Shown here piece after piece: positions 38,256 through 39,794 of a DNA stretch of 39,794 bases; the stretch's first letter is position 1; each line of letters opens with the position of its first letter. Origin of the DNA: a virus. The notes beneath the pieces were generated by a model that worked only from the letters and a program-made list of their open reading frames with translations, searched no databases and was not told where the DNA came from. The translations under genes and the position numbers were made by a program. The DNA is taken from the IMG/VR virus record IMGVR_UViG_3300044822_000062, positions 1-39,794 of that record, one strand, 5' to 3'.

Positions 38256-38575
38256 CGGAGACGATTACAGAGGATCGGATGATGGCCGCGATGAATTGGC
38301 TTGCGGAATCCGATACGGACTACGCCATCGCGAAGACTGATGTATTGCGCGCTGAAATCGTCTGTAAGCGTGCCAGGGCCAGGATCTTTATGACGGGCGA
38401 CGGGAGCATCGAGGCTCGAAAGATGGCGGCAGAGACGCATACGGAGGTTATAGAGGCAGACGAGGAACTGTTACGCGCGACGCTGGGATATGAATCCCTG
38501 CGCGCCAAACGGCAAAGGGCCGAAATCGTAATAGACGTGTGGCGTAGCTGCGAAGCTAGCCGGAGACGGTCGTGA
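38252..38575 (+). CDS. Helical hypothetical protein (107 aa)
   Basis: TTG 38252 overlaps the previous stop (TTGA) and has GGAG seven bases upstream. ATG 38279, with GAGG five bases upstream, is a strong alternative. The protein is almost wholly helical and charged: YAIAKTDVLRAEIVCKRARA, EARKMAAETHTEVIEADEEL, YESLRAKRQRAEIVIDVW. It resembles small phage proteins next to annealing proteins, possibly an accessory. No family assigned. Confidence 0.6.
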   Translation: MTETITEDRMMAAMNWLAESDTDYAIAKTDVLRAEIVCKRARARIFMTGDGSIEARKMAAETHTEVIEADEELLRATLGYESLRAKRQRAEIVIDVWRSCEASRRRS

Positions 38576-38613
38576 AAGTGTGCGTAGTAGGTGGAAAAGA
38601 GGAGCAATGCAAC

Positions 38614-38937
38614 GTGAAGACCATCAGGCAAGGCGATGTTTGTTTGATCGAAGTCAAGTCGATTCCAAAGGATGCGAAAGAGCAGGCGCTGGCCGGCCAA
38701 AAGCTCATTCTCGCGTTCGGCGAAGCGACTGGGCATCATCATCGGTTCGAGTTTTTGGACACGAGCCACAACGTGAGGCTCTATGTGGCCGATGGAGGTG
38801 CGCGGTATCTCGAAGTGCGCGCGGACGCTGATCTGCGCCATGAAGAGCACAGCACCGCGAAGGTCCCGGCCGGAAAATATCTGCTGCCCCAACAAGTGGA
38901 ATATATCGTTCAGGAGCTTCGCCGTGTCGCAGACTGA
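38614..38937 (+). CDS. Conserved phage protein with GATGHHHR and HEEH motifs
   Basis: The GTG 38614 start gives MKTIRQGDVCLIEVKSIPKD with GAGGAG upstream; GTG 38572, which overlaps the previous stop (GTGA), is the alternative. FGEATGHHHRFEF (about 40-52) and DLRHEEHSTAKVPAGKYLLP (about 78-97) mark a widely distributed phage family of unknown function, whose conserved His residues could bind metal. It overlaps the start of the repeat protein by 14 bases. Confidence 0.7.
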   Translation: MKTIRQGDVCLIEVKSIPKDAKEQALAGQKLILAFGEATGHHHRFEFLDTSHNVRLYVADGGARYLEVRADADLRHEEHSTAKVPAGKYLLPQQVEYIVQELRRVAD

Positions 38938-39794
38938 ACTCGCCCAATACGTCGAAGCCTGCAACTTCCCTGGTACCCTCGATGAGGGAGCCATCGAGCG
39001 TGCTCTCGCGGCCTACTGCAAAGCATTAGGCGTCAAGCGAGAGATCAAGCGCTTGCCCCGCGGCTGGTCACTCGAGTCGGAGCGCGATCTCGCGGCAAGC
39101 GTCGAGGGGACGCTGGGTGATTTCGCGCGGCGTCAGGGAAAATCCTTAATTCCGGCCCGCGCCGCCCTCGACGCCCGCGCCGCCAGCGCCGCCAGCGACG
39201 CCCTCGACGCCCGCGCCGCCCGCGCCGCCAGCGACGCCCTCGCCGCCCTCGACGCCAGCGACGCCCGCGCCGCCAGCGACGCCCGCGCCGCCCGCGCCGC
39301 CCGCGCCGTCAGCGACGCCCGCGCCGCCCGCGACGCCAGCGACGCCAGCGACGCCAGCGCCGCCAGCGACGCCAGCGACGCCCTCGACGCCCGCGCCGCC
39401 CGCGCCGCCAGCGACGCCCTCGCCGCCCTCGCCGCCAGCGACGCCCGCGCCGCCAGCGACGCCCGCGACGCCCGCGCCGCCCGCGCCGCCAGCGACGCCC
39501 GCGCCGCCCGCGACGCCCGCGCCGCCAGCGACGCCAGCGCCGCCAGCGACGCCCGCGACGCCAGCGCCGCCCTCGCCGCCCTCGACGCCCTCGACGCCAG
39601 CGACGCCAGCGACGCCCGCGACGCCCGCGCCGCCCGCGCCGCCAGCGACGCCCTCGCCGCCCTCGACGCCAGCGCCGCCAGCGACGCCCTCGACGCCCGC
39701 GCCGCCAGCGACGCCCTCGACGCCCTCGACGCCCGCGCCGCCAGCGCCGCCCGCGACGCCCTCGACGCCCGCGACGCCCTCGACGCCCGCGCCG
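38924..39794 (+). CDS. DUF6745-like protein with Ala-rich repeat array, 5' part (split by window ends)
   Basis: GTG 38924 opens a frame that runs to the window end without a stop. Residues 1-78 are an ordinary domain (QTELAQYVEACNFPGTLDEG, AIERALAAYCKALGVKREIK, RLPRGWSLESERDLAASVEG). After IPA the repeat array begins at 39158. If the ends are joined through the 51-base overlap, the gene continues in frame at base 2 and ends at 1041, giving about 619 residues. It is the last gene before the SLOG cluster of the same operon. Confidence 0.75.
   Translation, partial: MSQTELAQYVEACNFPGTLDEGAIERALAAYCKALGVKREIKRLPRGWSLESERDLAASVEGTLGDFARRQGKSLIPARAALDARAASAASDALDARAARAASDALAALDASDARAASDARAARAARAVSDARAARDASDASDASAASDASDALDARAARAASDALAALAASDARAASDARDARAARAASDARAARDARAASDASAASDARDASAALAALDALDASDASDARDARAARAASDALAALDASAASDALDARAASDALDALDARAASAARDALDARDALDARA
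39158..39794 (+). repeat. 9-bp combinatorial coding array, right part (about 70 units)
   Basis: About 70 in-frame nine-base units with the same alphabet as bases 1-270: CGC/AGC/CTC, then GCC/GAC, then GCC. The one departure noticed is GTC for GCC at 39308-39310. The final 51 bases (39744-39794) equal bases 2-52. Confidence 0.95.

Noticed and set aside
35166-39794. Integrase, attachment site or diversity-generating retroelement
   Set aside because: No recombinase or reverse-transcriptase motif was found in any real gene. The arrays vary by C/A and G/T choices, not by adenine-directed changes from a template repeat.

Overview
The window reads as an essentially complete genome (about 39.7 kb) of a short-tailed, P22-like phage of a Gram-negative host. 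The P22-type set is present in P22 order: small and large terminase, portal, scaffold, coat, gp4-like adaptor, gp10-like needle-proximal protein, and three ejection proteins of 243, 462 and 582 aa (close to P22 gp7, gp20 and gp16), followed by a tailspike. The spanin pair, with an outer-membrane lipoprotein, indicates a host with an outer membrane. No integrase, DNA polymerase, helicase, primase, tRNA or CRISPR was recognised, so replication probably leans on the host. Lifestyle cannot be decided, although a small Cro/CI-like regulator is present.

Layout. A divergent switch lies at about 35.07-35.16 kb. Rightward from it runs a tightly packed plus-strand operon (35166 to the right end, continuing at base 1 to about 2.95 kb). 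It encodes small conserved phage proteins, zinc-ribbon proteins, tiny membrane proteins, an ERF-type single-strand annealing protein, a SLOG/DUF2493 protein and two proteins with very long Ala-rich repeat arrays. Leftward from it run all remaining genes on the minus strand: regulators and a probable replication gene with an origin-like region (about 33.5-35.1 kb), a possible VRR-type nuclease, a GroES-like protein, terminase and head genes (about 24-31.6 kb), a tail/fibre module (about 12.9-23.7 kb), ejection proteins and tailspike (about 6.2-12.5 kb), a lysis cassette (about 4.3-6.2 kb), and a glycosyltransferase-sulfotransferase fusion that meets the plus-strand operon head-on at about 2.9 kb.

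The two ends of the window are the two halves of one gene. The last 51 bases repeat bases 2-52, and joining them keeps a single reading frame: an N-terminal domain, about 95 nine-base units encoding (R/S/L)(A/D)A, and a DUF6745-like C-terminal domain. This fits a circular map of a headful-packaging phage opened inside a repeat.

Most genes overlap their neighbour by 1-8 bases (ATGA, GTGA, TTGA or ATGTCTGA junctions), so translational coupling was used to choose many starts. No stretch over 300 bases lacks a gene. The longest gaps are the 82-100 base divergent control region, the 66-base terminator-bearing gap after the decoration-type gene, and gaps of 40-70 bases at 7944-8011, 11146-11187, 15890-15939, 25993-26037, 33139-33194, 33936-33982 and 34568-34637.

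The items most worth attention are: a perfect parS-like palindrome inside a nuclease gene; an origin-like cluster of repeats plus a DnaA box inside the replication-type gene; the GT-sulfotransferase fusion; the same beta-rich insert in both gp4-like and gp10-like proteins; and the combinatorial repeat arrays.
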